Of a stretch of 42,334 nt of DNA, positions 34,186 to 42,013 are shown in pieces. Each line of letters opens with the position of its first letter. The stretch's first letter is position 1. Made by a program: the position numbers and the translations under genes. Origin of the DNA: Bacteroidales bacterium. GTDB taxonomy: Bacteria; Bacteroidota; Bacteroidia; Bacteroidales; F082. The notes under the pieces were generated by a model. That model was not told where the DNA came from. It was given only the letters and a program-made list of their open reading frames with translations, and searched no databases. The stretch covers positions 1-42,334 of the forward strand of contig JAFOBJ010000021.1 in assembly GCA_017381865.1 (NCBI GenBank). The letters run 5' to 3'.

Positions 34186-35550
34186 TTCATCAAGCATCAT
34201 CTGTGCAAGTCGTTCAGCTTCAGCTTCAGTCTTGCCTTCTGAATAAACTCTAATGATTGGTTCTGTATTTGATTTACGCAAATGAACCCAACCTTCAGCG
34301 AAGTCAATCTTCACGCCATCGATTGTTGTAACTTGTTCGTTTTTAAACTTATCAGCTATCTTTGCCAAAATTTCATCAACATTTGTTGAAGGATCGAGTT
34401 CGATCTTGTTTTTCGACATATAATATAATGGGAATTTTGACTTCAATTCTGAACAAGTGCATTGTGATTCACAGAGATATGTGAGGAAAAGTCCGACACC
34501 GACCAAAGCGTCGCGGCCATAATGCAATTCTGGATAAATGATGCCGCCGTTTCCTTCGCCGCCGATAACTGCATTCACTTCTTTCATTTTTTCAACCACG
34601 TTAACTTCACCAACAGCTGCCGCAAAATATTCAGCACCAAATTGTTGTGTCACGTCACGCAATGCGCGTGTTGAAGAAAGATTTGAAACTGTATTGCCTT
34701 TTTTGTTTTGTAAAATGTAAGAAGCTACTGTAACCAAAGTGTACTCTTCGCCATACATTTCGCCGTTTTCATCGATGAAAGCGAGACGGTCGACGTCTGG
34801 GTCGACAACGATACCGAAATCAGCGCCGACTTCCTTAACCTTAGCGCAAGTATCGACCAAATTAACAGCAAGAGGTTCTGGATTATGAGCGAAATTACCT
34901 GTCACTTCACAATTCAATTCAACGATATCTGTAACGCCTAATTTTCTGAGTAACATTGGAATAGCGATTCCACCTGTTGAGTTAACGGCATCGACAACGA
35001 CTTTGAGATTAGCTTTTGCAATTAAATCTTTATTTACGAGAGGGAGATTGCAAACCATATCAACATGGCGTTCAATCCAGTCATTTTCAATAGAATAAGT
35101 ACCGATTTCGTCTATGTTTGAGAATTCGTAATCATCGGCAGCTGCTTTTTCGAGGAGCCATTCACCTTCAGCTTTTGAAATAAATTCTCCCTTGTTATTC
35201 AACAATTTAAGAGCATTCCATTGTCTTGGATTATGACTTGCAGTGAGGATTACTCCGCCGTCGGCTTTCATTTCAGTAACAGCGACTTCAACAGTTGGCG
35301 TTGTGCTAAGACCGATGTCGATGACATCTGTGCCCATGCCTTGCAATGCTCCGCAGACCAATTGGTTGACCATAGTACCAGAGAGACGGCCGTCACGACC
35401 GACAACGATACGAGGACGATTTACGCCTGAACGACGAATTAAACATACAAAAGAAGATGTGAGTTTCACAATGTCGATTGGTGTGAGTCCGTTATCAGGT
35501 TTTCCACCTATGGTTCCACGGAATCCAGATATAGATTTAATTAATGTCAT
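34171..35550 (-). CDS. glmM: Phosphoglucosamine mutase
   Basis: GlmM interconverts glucosamine-6-phosphate and glucosamine-1-phosphate for UDP-GlcNAc and cell-wall synthesis. The start LIKSISGFRGTIGG is typical of the Bacteroidota enzyme. The phosphoserine loop is TASHNP (Ser105), the metal loop DPDVDRLAF, the sugar loop GGEGNGG and the phosphate loop RKSNTEPIIRVYSEG. A related phosphomannomutase activity is possible, since the family is broad. The promoter at 35567 is shared in a palindrome with the divergent TPR gene. Confidence 0.93.
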   Translation of the reverse strand: MTLIKSISGFRGTIGGKPDNGLTPIDIVKLTSSFVCLIRRSGVNRPRIVVGRDGRLSGTMVNQLVCGALQGMGTDVIDIGLSTTPTVEVAVTEMKADGGVILTASHNPRQWNALKLLNNKGEFISKAEGEWLLEKAAADDYEFSNIDEIGTYSIENDWIERHVDMVCNLPLVNKDLIAKANLKVVVDAVNSTGGIAIPMLLRKLGVTDIVELNCEVTGNFAHNPEPLAVNLVDTCAKVKEVGADFGIVVDPDVDRLAFIDENGEMYGEEYTLVTVASYILQNKKGNTVSNLSSTRALRDVTQQFGAEYFAAAVGEVNVVEKMKEVNAVIGGEGNGGIIYPELHYGRDALVGVGLFLTYLCESQCTCSELKSKFPLYYMSKNKIELDPSTNVDEILAKIADKFKNEQVTTIDGVKIDFAEGWVHLRKSNTEPIIRVYSEGKTEAEAERLAQMMLDEAVKN

Positions 35551-35560
35551 AACGTTATAT

Positions 35561-35601
35561 TTTTTGCAAATATAAGGCAGTTTTTCTTAAATTTGCAAAA
35601 A
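35561..35601. promoter_or_regulatory. Palindromic divergent promoter of glmM and the TPR gene
   Basis: Two 16-bp arms, TTTTTGCAAATATAAG (35561-35576) and CTTAAATTTGCAAAAA (35586-35601), are inverted copies with one mismatch. Each holds a -7 box (TATATTTG on minus at 35567-35574; TAAATTTG on plus at 35588-35595) and also a TTG placed 21 nt from the other box, so each arm serves as -7 for one gene and -33 for the other. Confidence 0.8.
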
Positions 35602-35607
35602 AAAGAT

Positions 35608-37032
35608 ATGGGTTTTAACGATGATAATTTTCTTGATGATTATGAAATTCAAGAGTTGATAAATCGCTTTGAAAATCAACTCGAAAGCGGCATGCCATTA
35701 TTTTTTGACGCCGATGAATTGAATATTATCTTGGAACATTACGTCCAAAAAAATGACATACCAAAAATCAATATCATCGCCGATTTGGCGAACACATATC
35801 ATGAAACCAATCCTCTCACCAAATTGATTATGGCAAAGAAATATCTTTCTGTTCAAGATGCTTCAAACGCACTTCCCTATCTTCTTGATGAGAGCAATAA
35901 TGCAGACGACCCTGATTATCAATTGAGTTTAGGCTATTGTTATTCTTTGATGGAAGAACATAAAAAATCTTTGTCAGCATATAAAAAAGCGATAAAACTC
36001 CTTGATAATGAGAATTGTGACGACATTTACAATTCCATGGCTGTGGAATATATGTTGTTGCGTGACTTTGAACGCGCGCTTTTTTATTTCAAGAAAGGAC
36101 TCAATGCTACGCCTGACATCGCTGAACAATATGCGGAAATCACAAACTGCTACTTTTTCCTCGACAAACCAGATGAAGCCATAGAATTTTTCAAAGGCGA
36201 AGTCGACAAAAACCCTTACAGCATTACCGCTTGGATGACTTTGGGCAACTGCTATCTGAGAATACATCTTCTCGAAAAAGCGGTCGAACAATACGAATAC
36301 GCAATGGCAATCGACCAGCATTTTCCAAGCGCATATATCAATATTGCCACGATTTACAATGAGTTAGACAAATATCAAGATAGTATTGACATTATTGAAG
36401 AAGCATTTAGAAATGATGTTAAAAAACCAATCTTATATTGTCTCTATGGCGAAGCTTTGGCAAAAACTGGAAACAAGTCAGAAGCAATATTCAACTTCAA
36501 CAAAGCCATAGAGTTAGATGAAAACATAGCCGAAGCTTATGCTGGCCTTGGATTTATATTTTGCGAAGAAAACAATCATCAATCTGCAATAAAATTTTTA
36601 AAAAGAGCACATACACTAGCTCCGTATAATACTGATTATCTTTATGTTTTAGTTGAAGAACATAACAAAACCGAAAAATTCAAGACTTCGTTAAAATATT
36701 TAAAGGAAATTGAAGAACTTTTTCCCTACGATGTCAATTTATACATCGCATATATGGAAGTCTACATTTTGTTGGACGATGTAAAAAACGCGATTAAATA
36801 CATAGAAAAAGGATTGAAACTACTTGGAAGACAAGCACCTTTGTTATACAGACTAGCTTTCATAAATTTTGTTGATGAAGATTACGAATTAGGAATGCTA
36901 AACTTAGAAGAAGCTTTGAATATCGATTATGAAGGCGTTCATGAATTCATTGATTTCGATCCTAATTTCATTATGAACAACGAAGATATTGTTAATTTAA
37001 TAAACAGATATAAAAACAGCAAAACAAACTAA
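35608..37032 (+). CDS. Tetratricopeptide repeat protein
   Basis: This is a cytoplasmic 475-residue chain without signal peptide. TPR units start at about residue 100 and continue to about 440 (YQLSLGYCYSLMEEHKKSLS, AWMTLGNCYLRIHLLEKAVE, AYINIATIYNELDKYQDSID, AYAGLGFIFCEENNHQSAIK). The function is unknown, probably protein binding. ATG 35608 (MGFNDDNFLDD) is used; the longer frame needs a TTG at 35593 that sits in the -7 box. The predicted leader is only about 7 nt. The DUF368 gene follows after six bases, so the two form an operon. Confidence 0.9.
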   Translation: MGFNDDNFLDDYEIQELINRFENQLESGMPLFFDADELNIILEHYVQKNDIPKINIIADLANTYHETNPLTKLIMAKKYLSVQDASNALPYLLDESNNADDPDYQLSLGYCYSLMEEHKKSLSAYKKAIKLLDNENCDDIYNSMAVEYMLLRDFERALFYFKKGLNATPDIAEQYAEITNCYFFLDKPDEAIEFFKGEVDKNPYSITAWMTLGNCYLRIHLLEKAVEQYEYAMAIDQHFPSAYINIATIYNELDKYQDSIDIIEEAFRNDVKKPILYCLYGEALAKTGNKSEAIFNFNKAIELDENIAEAYAGLGFIFCEENNHQSAIKFLKRAHTLAPYNTDYLYVLVEEHNKTEKFKTSLKYLKEIEELFPYDVNLYIAYMEVYILLDDVKNAIKYIEKGLKLLGRQAPLLYRLAFINFVDEDYELGMLNLEEALNIDYEGVHEFIDFDPNFIMNNEDIVNLINRYKNSKTN

Positions 37033-37038
37033 ATCAAT

Positions 37039-37938
37039 ATGAATCAATTTATTGCAAATTTCTTTAAAGGAATCGGAATAGGTTCTGCTAACGTAATACC
37101 AGGAGTATCTGGCGGAACAATAGCTCTTATCACAGGTATCTTTGAACGTCTGATAAATGCGTTAAAATCATGTAACTTAACAGCTATCAAATTATTCTTC
37201 ACAGGCAAATTCAAGGAATTTGCACAACACATCGACTTATGGTTCCTCGCTTCAGTGGGCAGCGGCGTCGTTGTAGCAATATTATCAATAGCCAGATTAT
37301 TCGAGTTCTTGTTTGCAGAATATCCTATTTACCTTTGGTCATTCTTCTTTGGAATGATTTTAGTTTCAATATATTACGTTGGAATAACAATAGAAAAATT
37401 CAATTGGAAAGTCGTTCTTTCATTCATCATCGGAACCGCTATCGCTTTATTTATCGCATTCGGAACACCAGCAAATGAAAACAGCAATATTTTTTACCTA
37501 ATGATTTGCGGTGCTGTAGCGACTTGCAGTATGATATTACCTGGTTTATCTGGTTCTTTCGTTTTGGTTTTAATGGGTAATTATCAACTCATTATGATTG
37601 ACGCCGTCAACGACTTAAACCTTAAAATATTACTTCCTGTAGTATTGGGAGGCGTTGTGGGATTACTCGCTTTCTCACATCTTTTATCATGGATTTTCAA
37701 GAACTATCGAGACATAACAATCGCTGTATTAACAGGTTTCATTTTGGGTAGCATGCCAATTATTTGGCCTTGGAAAAACGATGTCATCACTTATTTCGGC
37801 AGCGAAGAAAAAGTAACAGGCTACGAATATTACTTACCAGAATTCAATATGGAATTCGCTACAGCATTAGTAATCATCCTCATCGGCGCAGCTCTGATAG
37901 TGTTGACTGAGAAAATGGCGAAAAAAACTAATTCATAA
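37039..37938 (+). CDS. DUF368 polyprenyl-phosphate transporter (PopT-like)
   Basis: DUF368 proteins have been shown in other bacteria to return undecaprenyl phosphate, the lipid carrier of wall synthesis, across the inner membrane. The 299-residue chain has about eight to nine TM segments. It shows the family signature GIGIGSANVIPGVSGGTIAL near the N-terminus (about 12-31) and its inverted-repeat partner SMILPGLSGSFVLVLMGNY (about 161-179). It follows the TPR gene by six bases. The C-terminal TNS-stop is formed by a TTCATAA heptamer. Confidence 0.92.
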   Translation: MNQFIANFFKGIGIGSANVIPGVSGGTIALITGIFERLINALKSCNLTAIKLFFTGKFKEFAQHIDLWFLASVGSGVVVAILSIARLFEFLFAEYPIYLWSFFFGMILVSIYYVGITIEKFNWKVVLSFIIGTAIALFIAFGTPANENSNIFYLMICGAVATCSMILPGLSGSFVLVLMGNYQLIMIDAVNDLNLKILLPVVLGGVVGLLAFSHLLSWIFKNYRDITIAVLTGFILGSMPIIWPWKNDVITYFGSEEKVTGYEYYLPEFNMEFATALVIILIGAALIVLTEKMAKKTNS

Positions 37939-37980
37939 TTCATAATGCATAATTCATAATTATACATTAAACATTATAAG
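37932..37980. repeat. Heptamer tract bridging the DUF368 stop and the aroE start
   Basis: Seven in-phase units (TTCATAA, TTCATAA, TGCATAA, TTCATAA, TTATACA, TTAAACA, TTATAAG) fill the whole gap. The first contains the TAA of the DUF368 gene, and the last ends two bases before the aroE ATG. Confidence 0.9.
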
Positions 37981-37982
37981 TT

Positions 37983-38792
37983 ATGTTCGGTTTACTTGGA
38001 AAGTCATTAGGTCATTCTTTTTCGAAGGATTATTTCACAAAGAAATTTTCTGAGTTAAACCTTAATTATTCTTATCAAAACATTGAAATTGAGAATATAA
38101 GCAACATTATATCATTTGTAAAAAAAAATAAAAACTTAAAAGGTTTTAACGTAACTGTTCCTTACAAAGAAGAAATTATTCCATTCCTTGATTTTATTGA
38201 TGATACAACAAAAGAAGTCGGAGCCGTCAATACTGTTAAGATTGAAAATGGAATGTTAAAAGGATTTAACACGGATGTCATTGGGTTTGGGAAGCTTTTG
38301 GAAGAGACTACAAGACTACAAGACTACAAGACTACAAGTGATGAAAGAGCTTTGATTTTGGGTAGTGGCGGTGCATCGAAAGCGGTTCAATATGTTTTAA
38401 ATAAAAAGAATATTCCTTATAAGATTGTGAGTCGTGGTTTTAAGTTAGGAGTGAGGAGTGAGGAGTTAGGAGTTAAGAATGTAGAGACGTCACCCCTGTG
38501 GAGTCTACATAAATTAGGAATCAGTTATGAAGAGATTAACACCACGGGATTTTCACCTTATTCCATTATAATAAACACGACGCCGGTGGGAATGTTTCCA
38601 AATGTTAATGAATGTTTAGAACTTCCCTACTCTACTATAGAATCGCGCCATATTTTCATCGATTTGATTTATAATCCTGAAGAGACATTATTTTTGAAGA
38701 ACGCCCGATTGAAAGGAGCATCTACATATAATGGATTAAAAATGTTACACGAACAAGCGGAAGCCTCGTGGAGAATTTGGAATAATTCATAA
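37983..38792 (+). CDS. aroE: Shikimate dehydrogenase with two repeat-derived insertions
   Basis: AroE reduces 3-dehydroshikimate with NADPH in the chorismate pathway. Substrate motifs are GKSLGHSFSK (6-15), NVTVPYK with Lys62, and NTDVIGF with Asp98. The cofactor loop is GSGGASKAV, followed by NTTPVGMFPN and YNGLKMLHEQAE. Two stretches look foreign: residues 109-119 (TTRLQDYKTTS), encoded by four exact ACTACAAG octamers, and about 154-180 (KLGVRSEELGVKN..., then a GTAGAGACG hairpin sequence). Both are in frame and lie at loops around the Rossmann domain, the second after VSRGF where the NADP phosphate is normally bound. The enzyme may still work, but cofactor binding could be altered. Confidence 0.92.
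   Translation: MFGLLGKSLGHSFSKDYFTKKFSELNLNYSYQNIEIENISNIISFVKKNKNLKGFNVTVPYKEEIIPFLDFIDDTTKEVGAVNTVKIENGMLKGFNTDVIGFGKLLEETTRLQDYKTTSDERALILGSGGASKAVQYVLNKKNIPYKIVSRGFKLGVRSEELGVKNVETSPLWSLHKLGISYEEINTTGFSPYSIIINTTPVGMFPNVNECLELPYSTIESRHIFIDLIYNPEETLFLKNARLKGASTYNGLKMLHEQAEASWRIWNNS
38307..38338. repeat. Four perfect octamers inside aroE
   Basis: ACTACAAG is repeated four times without error. The same unit occurs in a non-coding tract at 6213. Confidence 0.95.
38445..38510. repeat. Heptamer tract plus hairpin inside aroE
   Basis: Units TTAGGAG, TGAGGAG, TGAGGAG, TTAGGAG, TTAAGAA are followed by ATGTAGA...TCTACAT arms around GACGTCACCCCTGTGGAG. This is the kind of sequence that elsewhere in the window is intergenic (12931-13003). 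Confidence 0.88.
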
Positions 38793-38911
38793 TGCATAAT
38801 TCATAATGCATAATTAAAATATTATACACTTAATACACTACACTATCTATTCACAACTACTCTACACTCTCAACTATAAACTTTAAACTTTAAACTTTAA
38901 ACTAATAAAAC
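38786..38911. repeat. Heptamer tracts between aroE and tex
   Basis: TTCATAA, TGCATAA, TTCATAA, TGCATAA (38786-38813) include the aroE stop codon. A second tract (AAACTTT x3, AAACTAA; 38878-38905) ends six bases before the tex ATG. Between them is AT-rich sequence with no promoter box that I can see. Confidence 0.85.
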
Positions 38912-41041
38912 ATGGATTTCATCAAGCAGATATCAACAGAATTTTCAGTAACACAAACAGTTGCAAGTAACGTAATACGTCTTTTGAGTGAATGTTGCAC
39001 AGTTCCTTTCATCGCTCGTTATCGTAAGGAAATGACTAACACGATGAATGAAGAAGTCGTTGCCGCCATACAAAAGCGTCTCGAACAACTCGAAGAACTC
39101 GAAAAGAGAAAAGAATCTGTACTGAAATCTATTGCAGAGCAAGAAAAACTCACTCCAGAATTAGAAGCTAACATCCTGAAAGCAACAACTTTACAAGATG
39201 TTGAAGACCTTTATCTTCCATATAAGCCAAAACGCAAGACCAGAGCAGAAATAGCTCGTCAGAAAGGATTGGAGCCTCTTGCTAAACTGATTATGTCACA
39301 AAACAGCGATGATATTGAAGGACTTGCGCAAAAATATGTCGACAAAGAGAAAGGCGTTGAAAACACCAAAGACGCTTTGAAAGGAGCCTGCGACATCATG
39401 GCGGAATGGATTTCAGAAAACATCAAAGGCCGTAATCAGATTCGTAAGATATATCATAAAGAAGGAGTTATCTCCTCGACCTTGGTTAAGGGCAAGGAAG
39501 AAGAAGCCAAGACATATCTGCAGTATTTCGATTGGAAGGAATCTATTGCCGAGGCACCGAGCCACCGTATTTTGGCGATGTTCCGTGCCGAGGCTGAAGG
39601 ACTTCTTAAAGTCAAGTTGAAAGTCAATGATGAAGAAGCTCTTAAAACATTAGATAATATCTTCATAAAAGCAGACAACTCCTCTACCGACTTGGTGCAA
39701 GACGCCATCGACGATGCTTGGAAACGTTTGCTTGAACCTTCGTTAGAAACCGAAATTCGTGCTTTATACAAAGAAAAAGCCGATGAAGTCGCAATTAAGG
39801 TTTTTGCAGAAAACCTTCGTCAACTTTTATTGGCAGCACCTATCGGACAGAAACGCGTGCTTGCTCTCGACCCTGGCTTCAGAACAGGATGTAAGGTCGT
39901 AATTCTCAACGAATACGGAGCATTATTACATAACGAGACCATCTACCCTCACCCACCACAAAATGAAACCAGACAAGCGACAAACAAAATTCGCTCGCTC
40001 GTAAACGCATATAAGATTGAAGTCATCGCCATAGGCAACGGCACTGCAGGTCGTGAGACTGAAGACTTCATCAGAGGAATACAATTCGACCGCGACATAA
40101 TCGCTGTCATGGTTAACGAAAGCGGTGCTTCTGTTTATTCAGCTTCTAAAGTCGCTCGTGATGAATTTCCTGAATATGACATCACAGTGAGAGGCGCGGT
40201 CAGCATCGGACGTCGTCTTATGGACCCGCTCGCAGAGTTAGTAAAAATTGACCCTAAGTCAATCGGCGTCGGTCAATATCAGCATGATGTAAATCAGAAG
40301 CTTCTGAATGAAGAACTCGGTCATGTTGTTGAGAGTTGCGTCAACGCTGTCGGTGTTGAGTTGAATTCCGCAAGCGAGCAACTACTCTCATACGTCAGTG
40401 GCGTCGGTCCTCAGATTGCGAGCAACATAGTGAAATATCGCAATGAAAACGGCGGTTTCAAAAGTCGCAAGCAATTGTTAAAAGTGCCTCGTCTCGGTGA
40501 AAAAGCATACGAACAATGTGCAGGATTCTTGAGAATTCACGATGCAGCACAGCCTTTAGACGCAAGTGCCGTACATCCTGAGAGTTATCATATCGTAGAA
40601 AAAATGGCGAAGAGCCTCAATGTTGAAGTAAGAGAACTCATTGGAAACAAAGAACTTATTTCAAAGATAAATCCAAAAGAATTTATAGAAAACGACTTCG
40701 GTATCGAGACTATAAACGATATAATCAGCGAGCTTGAGAAACCAGGTCGCGACCCAAGAAAGACTTTCGAAGTATTTGAATTCAACAAAGACATCCGCAC
40801 TATCAGCGACTTAAAGACTGGAATGCAGTTGACAGGCATTGTCACAAATATCACAGCATTCGGTTGTTTCGTAGATTTAGGCGTACATCAAGACGGACTT
40901 GTTCATATCAGTCAGATGTCGAATCAGTTTATCAAAGACCCTAATGAAATCGTAAAACTTAATCAAAAAGTAAAAGTCGTTGTAACTGAAGTCGATGCAG
41001 AAAGAAAGAGAATAAGTCTGAGCATGAAAAATATTAAGTAA
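38912..41041 (+). CDS. tex: Tex-family RNA-binding transcription accessory protein
   Basis: Tex is a nucleic-acid-binding protein related to eukaryotic Spt6, thought to help transcription elongation. All domains are visible. They are the N-terminal helical Tex domain (1-190, with SECCTVPFIARYRKEMT and DVEDLYLPYKPKRKTRAEIA), YqgF/RuvX-like (about 315-450, VLALDPGFRTGCKVVILNEYG), helix-hairpin-helix (about 490-560, LLSYVSGVGPQIASNIVKYR) and C-terminal S1 (about 630-705, GMQLTGIVTNITAFGCFVDLG). The length of 709 residues is standard. Confidence 0.96.
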   Translation: MDFIKQISTEFSVTQTVASNVIRLLSECCTVPFIARYRKEMTNTMNEEVVAAIQKRLEQLEELEKRKESVLKSIAEQEKLTPELEANILKATTLQDVEDLYLPYKPKRKTRAEIARQKGLEPLAKLIMSQNSDDIEGLAQKYVDKEKGVENTKDALKGACDIMAEWISENIKGRNQIRKIYHKEGVISSTLVKGKEEEAKTYLQYFDWKESIAEAPSHRILAMFRAEAEGLLKVKLKVNDEEALKTLDNIFIKADNSSTDLVQDAIDDAWKRLLEPSLETEIRALYKEKADEVAIKVFAENLRQLLLAAPIGQKRVLALDPGFRTGCKVVILNEYGALLHNETIYPHPPQNETRQATNKIRSLVNAYKIEVIAIGNGTAGRETEDFIRGIQFDRDIIAVMVNESGASVYSASKVARDEFPEYDITVRGAVSIGRRLMDPLAELVKIDPKSIGVGQYQHDVNQKLLNEELGHVVESCVNAVGVELNSASEQLLSYVSGVGPQIASNIVKYRNENGGFKSRKQLLKVPRLGEKAYEQCAGFLRIHDAAQPLDASAVHPESYHIVEKMAKSLNVEVRELIGNKELISKINPKEFIENDFGIETINDIISELEKPGRDPRKTFEVFEFNKDIRTISDLKTGMQLTGIVTNITAFGCFVDLGVHQDGLVHISQMSNQFIKDPNEIVKLNQKVKVVVTEVDAERKRISLSMKNIK

Positions 41042-41080
41042 ATCATAATAATATTATAAAATCATTTGCGTTATCGTGTT

Positions 41081-41896
41081 ATGAAGAAGATTTTTACAAT
41101 ATTAATAATGTGCGTTTTTTTATTGACTATCAATAATGAAGTCAAGGCGCAGCTTATCAAAGGCGAGGCTTTTTTAGGATTAAATCTCACTCAGATTGAT
41201 GGAGACAAGGCATATGGTTACAAGCATCCTGGCATCCACGGAGGATTAGGTGCTATAGTGCCTATTTACAAAAAAGATTACTTTGACATTGATCTTTCAC
41301 TTGAGGTTGTATTTAACCACAAAGGCGCACATCAAGGCAGAATATATGCAGATACACTCAGCGATGGTAATATCATAACTGGAGAATATGACGTCCACAT
41401 GAATTATCTGGAAATTCCATTGATGATATATTTCAGCGACAGGCAGATTTATTCTTTTGGCGTAGGCGCTTCATACGGACGACTTGTTGGGTTAAGAGAA
41501 TACGAACATGGCAAGCTTACTGGTGTAGATTTGAATTATCAAGGAGAAGACAGATACAAACTTTCTGACTGGTGTATTTTAGCTGATTTAAAATTCAGAT
41601 TACATGAAAGATTGAAGTTCGGTGTCCGTTACCAATATTCATTAGCAGAGATAAGGAACAGAAGCTTCGAACTTGTCAATGGACAGCCTGATCCTGAATG
41701 GCAAAATGTATCACAATACAATAATGTTATAACAGCCAGATTGATATATGTTTTCAACGAAGACAGAAGCCAATATATCTACGACGAATATCATTTCACT
41801 GGCGACAATCCGAAGATACATCAAAAAGCTATCGATAAACAATTGAAGAAGTTAAAGAAAAAGCAAGCTAAAGCTGCAAAGAAAGCAGGAAAATAA
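41081..41896 (+). CDS. Outer-membrane beta-barrel protein (PorT-like family)
   Basis: A signal peptide (MKKIFTILIMCVFLLTINNE, cut after VKA-Q) is followed by about 220 residues of alternating strands (GEAFLGLNLTQIDGDKAYGY, IDLSLEVVFNHKGAH, SFGVGASYGRLVGLREYE, RLKFGVRYQYSLAEIR, VITARLIYVF). This fits the small eight-strand outer-membrane barrels grouped as outer membrane beta-barrel/PorT-like. The tail after the last strand is strongly basic (KQLKKLKKKQAKAAKKAGK), which is unusual and may face the periplasm. The start at ATG 41081 is chosen over an upstream in-frame TTG because it gives a clean signal peptide. Confidence 0.85.
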   Translation: MKKIFTILIMCVFLLTINNEVKAQLIKGEAFLGLNLTQIDGDKAYGYKHPGIHGGLGAIVPIYKKDYFDIDLSLEVVFNHKGAHQGRIYADTLSDGNIITGEYDVHMNYLEIPLMIYFSDRQIYSFGVGASYGRLVGLREYEHGKLTGVDLNYQGEDRYKLSDWCILADLKFRLHERLKFGVRYQYSLAEIRNRSFELVNGQPDPEWQNVSQYNNVITARLIYVFNEDRSQYIYDEYHFTGDNPKIHQKAIDKQLKKLKKKQAKAAKKAGK

Positions 41897-41899
41897 AGG

Positions 41900-41920
41900 A
41901 AGCCCGTTGGGGCTTTTTTT
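41900..41920 (+). terminator. Intrinsic terminator touching the CRISPR array
   Basis: AAGCCC-GTTG-GGGCTT plus a T run starts four bases after the stop codon. Its loop GTTG coincides with the first four bases of the decayed terminal CRISPR repeat. Confidence 0.9.
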
Positions 41921-41952
41921 GTCTGATGTATCTTTGAAAGATTGAATACAAC
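41906..41952 (+). CRISPR. Decayed terminal CRISPR repeat
   Basis: Aligned over 47 bases, the right 27 (41926-41952) are identical to the other repeats, whereas the left 20 match poorly except GTTG. The TTG (41907-41909) and TATCTTTG (41929-41936) keep the same 19-nt spacing as in intact repeats. Confidence 0.85.
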
Positions 41953-42005
41953 TATTTCCAATTTTTTTCAATGATATTGGTAGTTGTGAATTGCTTTAAA
42001 TTATG

Positions 42006-42013
42006 TATCTTTG
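42006..42013 (+). promoter_or_regulatory. -7 promoter element inside each CRISPR repeat (first intact copy shown)
   Basis: TATCTTTG at repeat positions 24-31 and TTG at positions 2-4, separated by 19 nt, form a full Bacteroidota promoter. Transcription would start near repeat position 37-38, about ten bases before the spacer. The same boxes occur at the same offset in all copies. Confidence 0.65.

Noticed and set aside
35593-35607. N-terminal extension of the TPR gene from TTG 35593
   Set aside because: It lies in the TAAATTTG -7 box. ATG 35608 is the first start downstream of the predicted transcription start.
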